A stretch of 64,000 nucleotides of DNA from Prorocentrum cordatum (taxonomy: Eukaryota; Sar; Dinophyceae; Prorocentrales; Prorocentraceae): assembly GCA_963575745.1 (NCBI GenBank), contig CAUYUJ010008158.1, forward strand, positions 58,223 to 122,222, in the 5' to 3' direction. Shown here piece by piece: positions 39,573-50,685 of this stretch. Position 1 is the first letter of the stretch. Each line of letters starts with the position of its first letter. A program made the position numbers and the translations under genes. The notes under the pieces are model-generated. The model was not told the origin of the DNA and ran no database searches. It was given only the letters and a program-made list of their open reading frames with translations.

Positions 39573-40529
39573 AAAGCCGCGCCCTGACGGCGCATCGGCA
39601 ACGACTGAGACTGCTTCTAGCACCCGTGCGGAGTCATTTGCAGGAAGACGGCGACCACGCCAAGCTGCGGGAGTGCCTTGGGCGACATGCGCTCGGAACT
39701 TTTTCCGAGCGCTGTGGGAGTGTAGGCTGCACATGGAGGGAGGGAAGGCCTACGATTTTCAGAAGCCCTACCAGACAGCATAGCACTCGACCACGCCTCC
39801 TCGTGCCAGGGGGACGCTGGTGGATTGAAGTGTTCGTTTTGCCTGCGGCCTGATCGATCAGAGGGAGCAGCTAGCAGGGGCTAAGCGGGCGAAGGTATTT
39901 TGGTCTCGAGGGGCCTGACCGTCATAGCGGAGCTCTGCTTGGTTGCGCAGGTGGCGACGGGCTTGCTGTATTGCGAGAACGAGATCTTTCGGGCCAAGTA
40001 CGGCCCATCAGATCCTGGCCTCGGGGGGGGCTCCTCAGCGGTTTCTCACTTCCATGGGAACGCGCGGCAGCGTACGCCACCGCGTAATGTCGGTATGTCA
40101 TCTCGCGCAAGATGCGCTTCTTGTCGCTGTCATCTCGCGCAAGGTCCGTTTCTTGTCGTCGCTCGTGCTGCTCCTGGGAGGTCCTCTCGGGAAGGGCCCT
40201 GCCAAACGGCTTCGACGTGCAGATGCGGTCGGATGCATTGTTCTGTGGATGACAGCTGCGCGATCGGAGCTCGCTGCAGAGCACCCGCATGGAAGGCTCG
40301 TCCTCCCTGTCCGACGGCGCCCATCCTCGTCGCCCAACCCCCTCTTCCCCTTCTGCCCCCCCCCCCCCCCCAACACCCCTTCCTCCGCCTCCCCTCCGCT
40401 TCCCCGTTCCAGATTCCCTCTTCCCCTCCTGCCCCCCCTCCCCGCACCTGGCAGACTGCGAAGTGCACTTGGCGATGGATGGTCCACAGGCGCTCTATAA
40501 TTGACGAGCGCTCAAGACTTCTAGATGTA
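39573..40529. other. No recognisable feature
   Basis: Includes a short direct repeat (TGTCATCTCGCGCAAG at 40097 and 40129) and a C-run at 40360. No exon identified. Confidence 0.5.
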
Positions 40530-40716
40530 CTTCGGCGGCAAGCCCACGGAGGACAGTCAGAGGGGGCGGGCCTTTTCAGAGTACTCGGAAGGCCTCTGGC
40601 CTTCTGAGACGTTTCCCAAGGGCAGAGACGGTTTCTCAGAAGGCCGGGTGGCTTCGCAGAAGCCCCACCGCCTTCTGACTTGCCCCTTCTCATTTTCCCC
40701 TTGGCGTGCCGCCGAG
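40530..40716. mobile_element. CTCGGCGGCGAGCG hairpin element, copy 2 of 2
   Basis: Right end CTTCTCATTTTCCCC then TTGGCGTGCCGCCGAG; left end TTCGGCGGCAAGCC. The interior shares GGCCTTCTGAGA, TTTCTCAGAAGG and CCGCCTTCTGA with 38244-38448. Confidence 0.8.
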
Positions 40717-40839
40717 TGGTGTGGCTCGATGTCATGATGCCCAGCATCCGCCTCCTCTCCCACTTGTCCTGCTGATTGTCCTCCTCGTGTGCTCCTTCGC
40801 TTAGACGCGCGTTCCCAATCGGACCCCTCCCGTCTCCGA

Positions 40840-40934
40840 CTGCTCCACACCTATTGCACCACATATCTTGCACAACATAAGTTGCACCGCATTTTTGCAT
40901 ACACTGCACGCACTCACACACTCTCTCTTTATAG

Positions 40935-40966
<32 letters not shown>

Positions 40967-41240
40967 TGCAGCACGTAGATCGGACAACATAAGTTGCACC
41001 GCATCGAGTGCACAGCACGGATTGTACCAAACATATGGCACAGCATATATTGCTAACAAGTATGGGTGTGGGTCCACGCCGGCTATCATTGTGCAATCTG
41101 GGTTGTTCAACATATGCGGTGCAACTTGGTGCGGTGCCGTCTATGTGATGCAATATATGCTGAGCAATCAATTTTGTGCAATATGCATATATATATATGT
41201 ATATATATATATAGGTGGTGCAACCCAACTACGTGGTGCA
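40840..41240. repeat. TTGCACC/GGTGCAA words with (TA)n runs
   Basis: TTGCACCACATA, GCACAACATAAGTTGCACCG and their inverses recur, with TA runs at 40938-40965 and 41188-41214. A related patch in the same style is at 42500-42600. Confidence 0.7.
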
Positions 41241-42279
41241 ATTGCCCCTGCCGAACCTGAATTTGTCAATTTCACTGCTCGCGCAATCATCCCATCCACC
41301 CGCCCGCAACTGGGTTTGCACAACCCATACGGCGGCAAATGCGAATTGCGATGGTTGCTTGGCGCTGGGTGGCGCATCGCTGCGGCCGCGCTAGCGCGCA
41401 AGCTCGCACGCACAGAGGCCAGCTGGTCTGGCCCGACCGACGCGGCCGCGGTGGCGCTGACCGCGGTGGACTTCCAAGCACGCCTCGCAGGCCGCGCTGA
41501 CGCGCGGGTGCGCCAGTGCGGGTCGGTAGCTCGGGCGGGCGCGGTACCATGGCGATTTCGGCAACGCCAGACAGGCTGCTGATAGTGGCAATGCTGATGA
41601 CGATGGCCACGACCAAAACGGCAAGTCCAATGACGGTGCTGATGTCAATTAAGCACGCTGGTGACGATGATGGTGTCCACGTGTCAATGGTAAAGGTTGT
41701 GGAAGGATTTCGACATGCGGCTGGAGGGCGCAGTGGCCCGCGTCAGGTGATTTGGTAGGGATCGTGCCCCCCAGCACGCGCGCAGAGAAAGGTCTGCGAA
41801 TGATTTCGACATGCGCGTGCGAGAGGCCATCTGGGCCGCATTTCATGAAAAGGGCGAAGAGGCTACGAATTCACAAGAGCCCGCGCGCAGATGGTAAGCT
41901 TTCGAAACCCATGTTGCAGAACGAGTGCATGTATATGCTTCTGGGACTTTCGGTTTTGCCATCTTTGCAGAACCAGCTTGGTTTTTATGTGGATTTTGGC
42001 ATGCGCGCGCGACGACGCGCGCGTGTGGATTGCCCCCCTTTTTTGCTTAGGAGACTGATTCTCGCAAGTGGGCTTTTGATACGCGAGTGTTCGCGCATAG
42101 TTCTATTTGTCGAGGATGATTGGGGGGATATTGAATTTGGTTCGGTTTGGACGATGTGAGTTCGAGCGAACAGAACGAACTATGGGCCATAATCGAATGT
42201 AAATTGCACATCCCCAGGGTGGACCGACAAGTCCAGGGGCGGTGGTGGTATACTAATATTTTTCGAAGAAAAAGCAAGA
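41241..42279. other. No recognisable feature
   Basis: About 1 kb of ordinary composition. Two CATGCG-flanked GATTTCGACATGCG words (41706, 41801) repeat. No exon recognised. Confidence 0.45.
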
Positions 42280-42480
42280 AAACCTAAGCGGCGACGGGGC
42301 GGCGACGGCGGCCACAGAGCCGCCAAGCCGGCACCTAGGCCCATCCGACCGGCGTCGGCGAGGCGGCGGTGGCGACGGCGACCATGGAGCTGCCAGAGCG
42401 GCAGCCAGGCCCAGGCGACGGGCGGCGACGAGGCAGCGACGGGGTGGCCACGGCGACCACGGCACCGCCAGAACAGCAAA
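42280..42480. repeat. GGCGACGG-rich repeat of about 70 bp, three units
   Basis: Three imperfect units carry GGCGACGGCGRCCAY, AGAGCGGCAGCCAGGCCCA-like and CCGCCAG words. Confidence 0.65.
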
Positions 42481-42589
42481 AAGTATAAACGCCTAGGTGC
42501 AATCACAGTTGTCGGCCACACATATTGCACCACGTCGGTCGCGCCGCATGGATTGCGTAGACTGCACCACACACATTGCACAACATATG

Positions 42590-42895
42590 CTGTACCCCGC
42601 GACCTCAGGACCCCAAGACGACCCCGAATATTGACCCCCGTCGTCACAAAAGGGCCCAAAGAGAGCCAAGATAGCCCCATGACTGCTCGGATCCCTCCGA
42701 GGTGACTCCAAGAGCCCCCCCCAAACCCACCAAATTGTAACGCGGTCGCAGTTGGAGTTGTCAGCACTGGCCCAGTAAGCCCCCAGATGCCTCGGGGTTT
42801 CCTCCAGGGTCCTCAAGAAGTCTCCAAGCCCCCAAGAGGCCTTCGAGAGGCCCCAAAGAGGCGCCCCAGCAGAGGCCTCCAACAAGTTTTAGAAC
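42590..42895 (-). repeat. CTCTTGGGGGC 11-bp periodic repeat, inverted copy
   Basis: Reads as GACCCCAAGAC, GCCCCCAAGAG and AGGCCCCAAAGAG on the + strand. The only copy in this orientation in the window. Confidence 0.75.
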
Positions 42896-43340
42896 GACAC
42901 CAGACCTGTCCTCAAAGTCACTCAAGCACCCTATTTGCATGGTTAGGCTGGGGGCCGGGGCGGCTGGGGATTGTTGTGACGGGGGGCAGGGGAAGGGGTG
43001 ACCCCCCCCTGGAAGTGGAAGAATGGGCTTGGAAGAACAGGATCCCTATTCAATTACGCCCATTGCCTGGTGGGATTCATGGGGCATCTTCCCTCCCCCC
43101 TCCCTCATCCCGTCCTCTAGAGGATGCAGGTTGACGTGTTGAAAAACCATCCAGCTGCCTGGTACCCACTTCTTCCGACCGACGATTACAGGGCGGAAAA
43201 CCGGTCCGTTCAAGAAGCTCCCCTGCCCCCCCCCTGTGCCTTTCTCGAAGGCCTCCCGTTGGTCGTCGCCAGCTTTGCGTGAGCCGTGTCTTGTTAGTGT
43301 CCATCTTGTATGTTGTTTTCGCCCGGGCACGCGCAGAAGT
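42896..43340. other. No recognisable feature
   Basis: Mixed sequence with short G- and C-runs. No exon or repeat family identified. Confidence 0.5.
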
Positions 43341-43344
43341 GGGG

Positions 43345-43485
43345 TATTGGGGAGGGGGGAAGGCTTCTTAGAAGCAATTGCGTTTCTTGGAAGGTGCGGG
43401 CCTTATCTATAGATGTAAAGCTGGCGCCATCCCTTCTAAGAAGCAGCCTCCTTCTAAGAAGCCTTCCCTCCTTCCCCTGCCCCCT
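43345..43485. mobile_element. GGGAAGGCTTCTTAGAAG hairpin element, copy 1 of 2
   Basis: Left GGGGGGAAGGCTTCTTAGAA; right CTTCTAAGAAGCCTTCCCTCC. The interior GGTGCGGGCCTTATCTATAG and GCTGGCGCC is shared with 45213-45332. Confidence 0.8.
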
Positions 43486-43884
43486 TGTGTGCGCCGCCAA
43501 TTCGCCCCAGTGCGGGCAGGTAATTTCTCGTGGCACTTCCTCACGCAGGCAACGCCGGCGATCATGCGTCCCATGCGTTGCCTCTGATGGTTCCAACATG
43601 CATTCTTGGCGTGTCGGTTTTATGCGTGCATGACGTAAGCGAATTGTTGCGCATGCGCCCGACGTTCGCGTTGGTAAGATGTTAGTATGTGCGCGTGGAT
43701 GATGTTGGGTATGTTTGCAGAGGGTCGTTGAGCCGAGGCAGCTCCCTTTCCGCTCCTGCTAGTGCGTTTGCGCGCTCTCGTCCGCTTTGTTGCTACTTGT
43801 GGTATCGTTAATGCAGATGCGGGAATGCAGTATCGTTAAACCCATCATGGTACTTGCTAATTTGGTGCGGAAATGCAGAATCGT
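43486..43884. other. No recognisable feature
   Basis: About 400 bases of ordinary composition. GCGGNAATGCAGTATCGTTAAACCCATC-like words repeat twice at 43808-43890. Confidence 0.45.
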
Positions 43885-44057
43885 TAAACCCATCCCTATC
43901 CCCATCCCCATCCACATCTCGAGCCCCACCGTCTCACCACCTCAGTTGGGGATATGCCCTTCGAAACCCGAAGAGAGCAGCCTATATCCCCATCCAGGGG
44001 GGTAAATCGGCCAGTGGGGCCCAGCCCACGCTGGTGGGGATGGGGATCGGATAAACG
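43885..44057. mobile_element. CCGATYCC...GGGATCGG TIR element, copy 2 of 2
   Basis: Left CCCTATCCCCATCCCCATCC; right GGTGGGGATGGGGATCGG. The interior matches 24198-24360. Confidence 0.75.
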
Positions 44058-44665
44058 ATGCTCAGAAGTCCTGTCGTGCACGTGGGTTGTAGTGCTCCTA
44101 CGTCAAGCGCCTGTCAGGGCACCGTGAAGGCGATGATCTTCCTCGCCGTTGTCGCTCAGGGCTTCTCCATTTGTGGAACTGCCACGCAGCGCTACTTGTG
44201 GTTTGCCTGCAAGGAGGACCCCTACTCGAGCTTTGGGAGGGTGCTCCCGCTCGCGTTGACATAGTGATTTCGTGTATGTGGTCGGGCTGTGGTGAAGACG
44301 CGTATAGTGAAGGCACTGAAATCGGGAACAGTTCGGGTCTGGAAGGGGCTCGATGTTCCTGAGGTCCTTCCGCGGCTGCTCCTCTTGCCCTCCTCGTGCA
44401 TGCAGGCGCTTTGGGGGCCTTTTTTTCGTTCCTTGTATGTCGTCCCTCACATGTCGGTTTTGTTGTTGTTTTTTATTCCTTTGTGTGTCCCTTATGTCGT
44501 CTCTTGTTTTGCTCCTTCTATGTCGTCCCCCATTTCAGCACCGGATTCTTGCGGCGGTCTGGGCGAGAACCCGGGCCGGCGCGCGGCGTGCGAGGCTCTG
44601 CGGCTGCCCTGCAGACGCCCCGCCCCGCCGGGTGTGCAGCACGCAGGCTCCTGCCATGGCTCAGA
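44058..44665. other. No recognisable feature
   Basis: About 600 bases; 44400-44540 repeats TATGTCGTCCC(T/C)CA-type words. No convincing exon. Confidence 0.45.
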
Positions 44666-44800
44666 GGCGACGATAGGGGCGAGTAGCCCAGGGGGGAGCA
44701 ATACATTTATCCAGGGGCGCCGAGGATCGATGTCTTCGGCGAGGCTCCCGGGCGAATACGTGTCATGCCCGCCCCTGGGCTATTCGCCCTTCTCGTCGCC
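44666..44800. mobile_element. 135-bp hairpin element with GGCGACGA ends
   Basis: Left GGCGACGATAGGGGCGAGTA then GCCCAGGGG; the right end is the inverse (CCCCTGGGCTATTCGCCC, TCTCGTCGCC). Arms are about 29 bp. A single copy in the window. Confidence 0.8.
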
Positions 44801-45212
44801 GCCGATAGGGCTCCCAGGTTGGGGGCCCCATGCGCCGAGCTGAGGGATTTGGGAGGGCCTGGTGGTGCTGGGAGCTCGGGTGCCTGCGACAGTTAGCATA
44901 CGGCGTCTCTTTTGCAGCATCGGTCTGTTCAGAGGTGCCACGCAGGAGGGAGGTGGCCGGGAGGGCCTCGGGCAGGTTTACGTGGCAGCCTGGCGCCACT
45001 GCGCAGCCAGCTTCTCACTCGGGCCCTCGTCGGACGGGGCTGGGACGCGGATGCGTCTGTCCCGGAGCGCTCTGAGAAGGCCGCGTCGCCCGAGACATCC
45101 CCCTGAGTCGCTGGATCTCAGATACTCGCGATGTATCACCCCGATTTGTCCTCGTCCTGACTTCGTCTTACCTCGAGCCAGCTCCCTACTCGGATCCTCT
45201 TAGCCATACGCA
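44801..45212. other. No recognisable feature
   Basis: GC-rich sequence without an identified repeat family or exon. Confidence 0.45.
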
Positions 45213-45332
45213 GAGGGGGGCAGGCGGAGAGGGGGAAGGCTTCTTGGGAGCACCCCTGCTCCTTAGAAGGTGCGGGCCTTGTCTATAGACATAGGGCTGG
45301 CGCCTTCGAAGAAGCAGCCTCCTAGGCTTCTG
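45213..45332. mobile_element. GGGAAGGCTTCTTAGAAG hairpin element, copy 2 of 2
   Basis: AGGGGGAAGGCTTCTTGGGA, TTAGAAGGTGCGGGCCTTGT, GCTGGCGCCTTCGAAGAAGC as in 43345-43485, with a diverged right end. Confidence 0.72.
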
Positions 45333-45636
45333 ATGCTCCACCCTACTGTAGCCTCGATGTCCATGAAGAAATTTGTGCACCTAGAGAGTACCGAAACTGA
45401 AGGGCTTTCAGGTGTCGGGCTCTGAGAGGTGATGTTCGTTCGGCACTTGGGCAGCGTGTCGGGCAGACACTATTTTGATAATTACTTCTCTTGGTGCTCG
45501 AAATTGTTCATGGGATATGGTCTTCAAGTACGATGGGAACAACACTGTTCTAAGCAGCCTTCCGCACTCCCTCTACCCCCTTGTGTCGAGGCCTCCTAGA
45601 TTGGGTCGGAGTAGATGGGGCCGGAGGATCGCGCCG

Positions 45637-45795
45637 CATCGTCGATGCATCGGCGATGCGGCTCGATGTGGAGCCCGATGTTCTCCACGCCGACGGCGCC
45701 GATGCATCGCCGACGTCGACGGTGCATCGCCAGTGCATCGCCGATGCATCGCCGATGCATCGCCGATGCATCGGCGATGCGGCGCGATCCTTCGA
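45637..45795. repeat. GATGCATCGCC palindromic repeat
   Basis: About ten occurrences of GATGCATCG or GATGCGGC, many at 12-base spacing. Each contains the palindrome CGATGCATCG. A related GGAGGATCGCGCCGCGACGC stretch is at 17576. Confidence 0.85.
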
Positions 45796-45819
45796 CCCCA
45801 TCCACCCGGACCCCATCCA

Positions 45820-46012
45820 GGAGGAGGAGGAGGAGGAGGAGGAGGAGGAGGAAGAGGCGAAGGAGGAGGAGGAGGAGGAGGAGGAGGAGGAGGAGGTGGA
45901 GGAGGAGGAGGGAGGAGGAGGAAGAGGAGAGGAGGAGGAGGAGGAGGGAGGAGGAGGAGGGAGGAGGAGGAGGAGGAGGAGGAGGAGGAGGAGGAGGAGG
46001 AGGAGGAGGAGG
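45820..46012. repeat. (GGA)n microsatellite between direct repeats
   Basis: About 190 bases of GGA with GAA interruptions. GACCCCATCCAGGAGG occurs at both ends (about 45809 and 46012). Confidence 0.94.
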
Positions 46013-46086
46013 ACCCCATCCAGGAGGCCTCATGTGGTGCGCGCCGCCAGCCCTCGGGCCCGCTCGCTTCTCCCCCCCCTTGCCAG

Positions 46087-46275
46087 TACTGCTGGGGGCT
46101 GGCCTTCCTGCTCACGGCGCCCGTGGACGTGTACGTCTTCGGCGAGGCGCCCGCGGCCGCGCCCCCTCCGCTCGCCGGGCGCAGCGCTCTGCCGGCGGCA
46201 GGGTCGGGCACCGAGGGGGGCCTCGGCCGCGATGGGGGGCCCGTTCGGCAGCCTGCCGGCTCCTCCCTGGATCGC
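46087..46275 (+). other. Possible exon between two (GGA)n tracts
   Basis: After CCCCCCCTTGCCAG comes a protein-like stretch, YCWGLAFLLTAPVDVYVFGE, then Ala/Pro/Gly-rich sequence into the next (GGA)n. No domain or second splice site is identified. Low confidence. Confidence 0.22.
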
Positions 46276-46500
46276 CGAGGAGGAGGAGGAGGAGGAGGAG
46301 GAGGAGGAGGAGGAGGAGGAGGAGGAGGAGGAGGAGGAGGAGGAGGAGGAGGGAGGAGGAGGGAGGAGGAGGGAGGAGGAGGAGGAGGAGGGGAGGAGGA
46401 GGAGGAGGAGGAGGAGGAGGAGGAGGAGGAGGAGGAGGAGGAGGAGGAGGAGGAGGAGGGAGGAGGAGGAGGGGGAGGAGGAGAAGGAGGAGGAGGGGAA
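46276..46500. repeat. (GGA)n microsatellite
   Basis: About 225 bases of GGA. Open in several frames as Glu-, Gly- or Arg-rich translations. Confidence 0.96.
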
Positions 46501-47050
46501 GCTGGTCCTGAGGGAAGCGGGCCCCCGGGTAACTCCCACCTTCCTCCCTCGACTTGCTTCCGCACGCCTCTCCGCTCCTATGCACCCGCCCCCGGCGTTC
46601 GCTCCACGTTCCTTCCAAGTCTTCTGCAGTCCTTCCCATGTGTTCGTGGTCATGTCTTTTCCGACTCGATTGTGCTCTTCCTCAATTTCCTGCTTTCCTC
46701 CCGCTCTTCCCCAGGCCACCCCATCCCACCACAATCACCTCCACCCCTTCCACTCGCATTCCGCACTTTTCCCGCCCTCTTATCGGTCCCTCTCCTCCAG
46801 TTTCTCTGTGCCCCTCCCCGCTCCTCCGCGCTCCTGGTTCCTCTTCTCAAGTCCCTGCCGCTCCTCCTCCCGAGACGTTGCTCTTGTCCGCTCCATCCCA
46901 CTCCACTCCACATCCCCGCGCACCTCCTCGCGCGGTTGCATTTCTCATTATCCCCCCCCGCTCCACTGTCCCAACACTTCCCAGCGTGTCCCCAGGTTTC
47001 CACGAATGTTGTTTCTCACGCCAGTTCGCCGCTGTACGTCTCCCTGCGGG
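46501..47050. repeat. Pyrimidine-rich tract
   Basis: About 500 bases rich in CTCC, TTCC and CCCTC without constant period. No exon recognised. Confidence 0.65.
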
Positions 47051-47300
47051 GGTATCCATGATATGTTATTCCAAGGGGTTGGTACATGGCGCTATTTCTG
47101 GCGCGACCCATGGCGAAGCTTATTGTTGACTTGCGTTGGAATGGCTGGCGCAAGCCATGGCGCAAGCTGAATCGACTCGCGGAGCAATTCATCGTCGTCC
47201 TTCCATCCTTGCCCCTCTCATCCTTTTCTTCCTCCGATATCTTCGTCCTCTCTCTTTCCCCTGCCCCCTTCGTTTTCCTGTTTAAGGGCTTCCCCAATCA
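47051..47300. other. No recognisable feature
   Basis: Contains GGCGCAAGCCATGGCGCAAG-type short repeats and then a pyrimidine-rich lead-in to the next module. Confidence 0.4.
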
Positions 47301-47545
47301 CTCGTGGCAGGGGAGGAAGATAACCCCCCAATGGGGGTATGGTCGAAGACGACGATGGCGGGCGCCCAGGCTTTGGGTCATGCGTGTTGAATGACGCGCC
47401 AGCAGATAGAAACAACCAGTATTACAATGATTGTTGTTGATGGTAGTGCGAAGCGCTCACTTCTCAATAATAATTGTGGTTGATCCCCCCTTCGGCGCCC
47501 AATGTTTTTTCTCCTATGGAAGTGCCGTTCCCGGGGCCCGCGCAT
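47300..47545 (+). repeat. CGTGGCAG...TTGTTGTTGATCCCCC module, copy 1
   Basis: CGTGGCAGG, an ACCCCCCAATGGGGGTA hairpin, TCGAAGACGACGA, GGCTTTGGG, AGCAGATAGAAACAA, then ATTGTTGTTGAT and ATAATTGTGGTTGATCCCCC. Related modules are at 48130-48205, 50685-50795 and 51795-52040. Confidence 0.7.
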
Positions 47546-47829
47546 TTGCTTATTATTAACATGTATCGAAAGTCTCAAGGGTCAAACTGGCCCCTGACCC
47601 CCGAACTAAAACGGCAACGGCTCCCGCATGATATTCCTCCACGTTGTATTTTTTTAATCGCGCCTTCACGCGGGACTTCCCCACAACGTATGCAGGAATC
47701 GCGTTCCCGCGTGCTATTTTTCCACAAGTTGCTCAGACGCCGTGCCCTCGACGTTCAGAAATCACGCTCTCGCTCTTGCCTTTTCTCACGATTTACTTCG
47801 ACTCGCAGTATCGTTCGACACTTTCTCAC

Positions 47830-48205
47830 AATTCCTGCCCGACCTGCTCGACCTGCTCGACCTGGCCGCCTGCTCGACCTGGTCGCAATGCTCGACCTGC
47901 TCGACCTGGCCGCCTGCTGACTTTTCACAGCAAGCCACCCGCTCGACCTGGCCGCCTAATCCGCTCTCCCGACCCGCCCGCTGGGTCTGCTCGCCCGATG
48001 TGCCTGTTGTGTTTTGCCGCGCGTTCTCTGCTCCCGGCCCCCCTCCCGCGAAGTCCGTTCGTGCCCCATGCTTCTCTCCCTCCCTCCCCCTTCCGTCCGT
48101 CCCCCTTCCATTTTTTAGGGGTTGCGGTAAATGCGTGTGGCACATACAAGATATGTATTGTTCGAGAACGCAGAGGGCGGGTACCGAGGCATTGGGCTAT
48201 ATATA
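47830..48205 (+). repeat. CTCGACCTG repeat plus CGTGGCA module, copy 2
   Basis: Eight or so CTCGACCTGSYCGCCTG-like words (47838-47960), then CCTCCCCCTTCC, then AAATGCGTGTGGCACATACA and GGCGGGTACCGAGGCATTGG. The same order is seen at 51590-51890. Confidence 0.75.
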
Positions 48206-48404
48206 TATGTGTATCTGTATGTAGGAATGAATGTATGTGTATGTGGATGTGTATGTATATGTGTTTGTATATGTATGTGTATGTGTTTAGGTATATGTAT
48301 CTGTATGCGTATATGTTTATGTTTATGTATATGTTTATGTTGATGTATCGGTATTTGTATACGCATATGTGTATGTATGTATGTTTGTGCGTGCACATAC
48401 ACAC

Positions 48405-48437
<33 letters not shown>

Positions 48438-48519
48438 TGTATGTATGTATGTGTGTATGTATGTATGTATGTATGTATGTATGTATGTATGTATGTATGT
48501 ATATATATATATATATATG
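48195..48519. repeat. (TATG)n and (TA)n microsatellite
   Basis: About 320 bases of TATG/TGTA, ending in TATATATATATATATA just before foldback-like element copy B. Confidence 0.95.
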
Positions 48520-48525
48520 AAAGGG

Positions 48526-50536
48526 CGTGTTCTACCGCTGGTGGCGGAAAACTGGGGGGGGTCACTGGGGGCTCCCAAACCGTCCCCACCCCCCTCGAAA
48601 ACCGTCCCCACCCCCCTCGAAAACCGGGGAGGGGTTCACAACCGGTTCGAGCCCCCCCCAAGTCCATCATGAAAAAGGGGGGGGTCACTACCGGTTCGAA
48701 CACCCCCCCGTCCCCCTTTCGAAAACCGGGGAGTGTCATTACGGGTTCGAACCTCCTACCCCCCCCCCTCGCCGCCGGCAAACGATTCCCGCACCTCGGG
48801 ACAGATCGACAGTAGTGGGGATATTGGGACAGTGGTGGGGACGGTGGTGGTGGGGACAGTGGTGTGGGGACAGTGGGACAGTGGTGCGGACAGTGGTGGG
48901 GGCGGTGGTGGTGGGGACAGTGGCGAGGGGACAGCGGGACAGTGGTGGGGACAGTGGGACAGTGAGTGGGACGGTAGTGGTGACGACACTGGTGAAGGCG
49001 GTGGTGAGGACGGTGGTGGGAGAGTAGTACAGTGGGGAGTGGTGGAGATAGTGGGGACAGTGGGCGAGCGGTACAGTGGGGACAGTTGGACAGCACAGTG
49101 GGACAGCGGCGGGGACAGTGGGGACAGTGGGACGGTGGTGGAAACAGTGGAGACAGTGGGACAGTGGTGGGGACCCTGGGGGAAGTGGGGGAGAGTGGGA
49201 CCGTGGTGGGACAATGGTGGCGAGAGTGGGGACAGTGAGATACTGGTGGGGGCACTGGTTGGCACAACGGGAACAATGATGGGAACAGTGGGGACAGTGG
49301 GAGAGTGGTGGGGACTGTGGGACAGTGGTGGGGACGGTTGTGGTGGGGACAGCGGTGTGGAGACAGTGAGAATGTGGTGGGGACACTGGGACAGTGGTGG
49401 GGACACTGCTGGTCACTGGTGGGGACGGAAGTGGTGAGGACGGTGGTGGGACAGTAGTACAGTCGGGAGAGTGGTGGGGACAGTGTGGACAGTGGGCGAG
49501 TGGTGGGGACAGTGGGGACAGTGAAACAATGGGGAAAGTGGGACAGTGCTGGGGACCGTGGGGGAAGTGGGGAGAGCGGGACCGTGGTGGGACAATGGTG
49601 GCAACAGTGGGGACAGTGAGACACTGGTGGGGGCGGTGGGACAGTGGTGGGGACTGTGGAACAGTGGTGGGGACGGTGGTGGCGGGGACAGTAGGGACAG
49701 TGGGACAGTGGTGGGGACAGTGGTGGTGGAGACAGTGCTGAGGGCGGTGGCGAGGACGGTGGTGGGACAGTGGGACAGGTACAGTGGGAACAGTGTTTGG
49801 GACAGCGGGGACAGTGGTGGGAACAGTGGGACAGCTCAGTGGGACGGCGGCGGGGGCAGCTGGACAGTGGGACAGTGGGGACATTGGCGACAGTGAGGCA
49901 GTGGTGGGGACCGTGGGGAATGTGGGGAGAGTGGGACCGTGGTGGCAACAGTGGTGGGGACAGTGGGGGCAGTGCGACAGTGTTGGGGGCACTGATGGGG
50001 ACAGTGGGGACGGTGGTGGGAACTGTGGGGACAGACAGCGGTGCTGGGGACAGCAGTGGGCGATGTGGCGCCGACGGTGGTGGGGCCCCTGGAGTCGTTG
50101 GCCAGCGGCGAGGGGGGGGGTTCGAACCGGTAGTGACCCCCCCCCCAGTCTTCGAGGGGGCGAGGGGGGGTGTTCGAACCGGTAGTGACCCCCCTCCGAT
50201 TTTCCGGGGAGGGGGGGTTGTTGGGGGGTTCGAACCGGTAGTGACCCCCCGCGGTTTTCTGGAGGGGGGGAAGGGGAAGTCCAACCAGTAGTGACCCCTT
50301 CCGGTTTTCCGGAAGGGGAGGGAGGGGGGGGTTTCGAACTAGTAGTGACCCACCCCGTTTTCCGATGGGGGGGTTCGAAACGGGAGTGATCTTTCCCGGT
50401 TTTCCAGAAAAAGGGGGGGGGTCGGGGGGGAAGGGGTGGGGGGTCCAGCAGGGAAAGGGCAATTTTCGAAGGGGGGGTGGGGGGTCCGAAGGAAGAGGGG
50501 GAGGAGTTTTCTACAGTAGAGCGGCGGTGGATCACG
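48526..50536. mobile_element. Foldback-like element, copy B
   Basis: 2,011 bp. The left end CGTGTTCTACCGCTGGTGG and the inverse of the right end (CGTGATCCACCGCCGCTC) are the termini. The left arm has about four G-run/GGTCACTACCGGTTCGAAC units; the right arm has six inverted units of GGTTCGAACCGGTAGTGACC with C- or G-runs (50105-50420). TCGCCGCCGGCAAACGATTCC near 48769 faces GGAGTCGTTGGCCAGCGGCG near 50090. The core is the (GGGACAGTG) minisatellite. Copy B has longer arms and core than copy A. No transposase is encoded. Confidence 0.84.
48805..50085 (+). repeat. (GGGACAGTG)n minisatellite core, copy B
   Basis: About 1.28 kb, same unit and orientation as copy A. Variant blocks such as GGTGAGGACGGTGGTGGGA followed by AGTAGTACAGT recur near 48995 and 49435. 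Confidence 0.95.
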
Positions 50537-50551
50537 TTTTTTTTCCCCCCC

Positions 50552-50583
<32 letters not shown>

Positions 50584-50685
50584 TACATATGTGTATAAGA
50601 GTTTATGTGTATATATTTACATATATACACATCTACATATACACGTTTTGAAAAACACGCGAGCAGGTAGGGGCGAGCGGACTTA
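50537..50685. repeat. Poly-T, (CT)n, (TTTC)n and (TA)-rich tract
   Basis: Follows the right end of foldback-like copy B. A CT run also follows the right end of copy A. Confidence 0.9.

Noticed and set aside
45475-47170. Two frames of over 500 codons with Gly-, Arg- and Glu-rich blocks
   Set aside because: They cross several (GGA)n tracts and pyrimidine-rich DNA; only the short segment at 46087-46275 looks protein-like, and that is reported separately at low confidence.
48335-50284. 649-codon minus-strand open frame rich in Pro/Thr/His/Cys/Val
   Set aside because: It is the (GGGACAGTG)n minisatellite and flanking microsatellite read in frame. A 9-base unit keeps frames open on both strands; there is no domain or ordinary composition.
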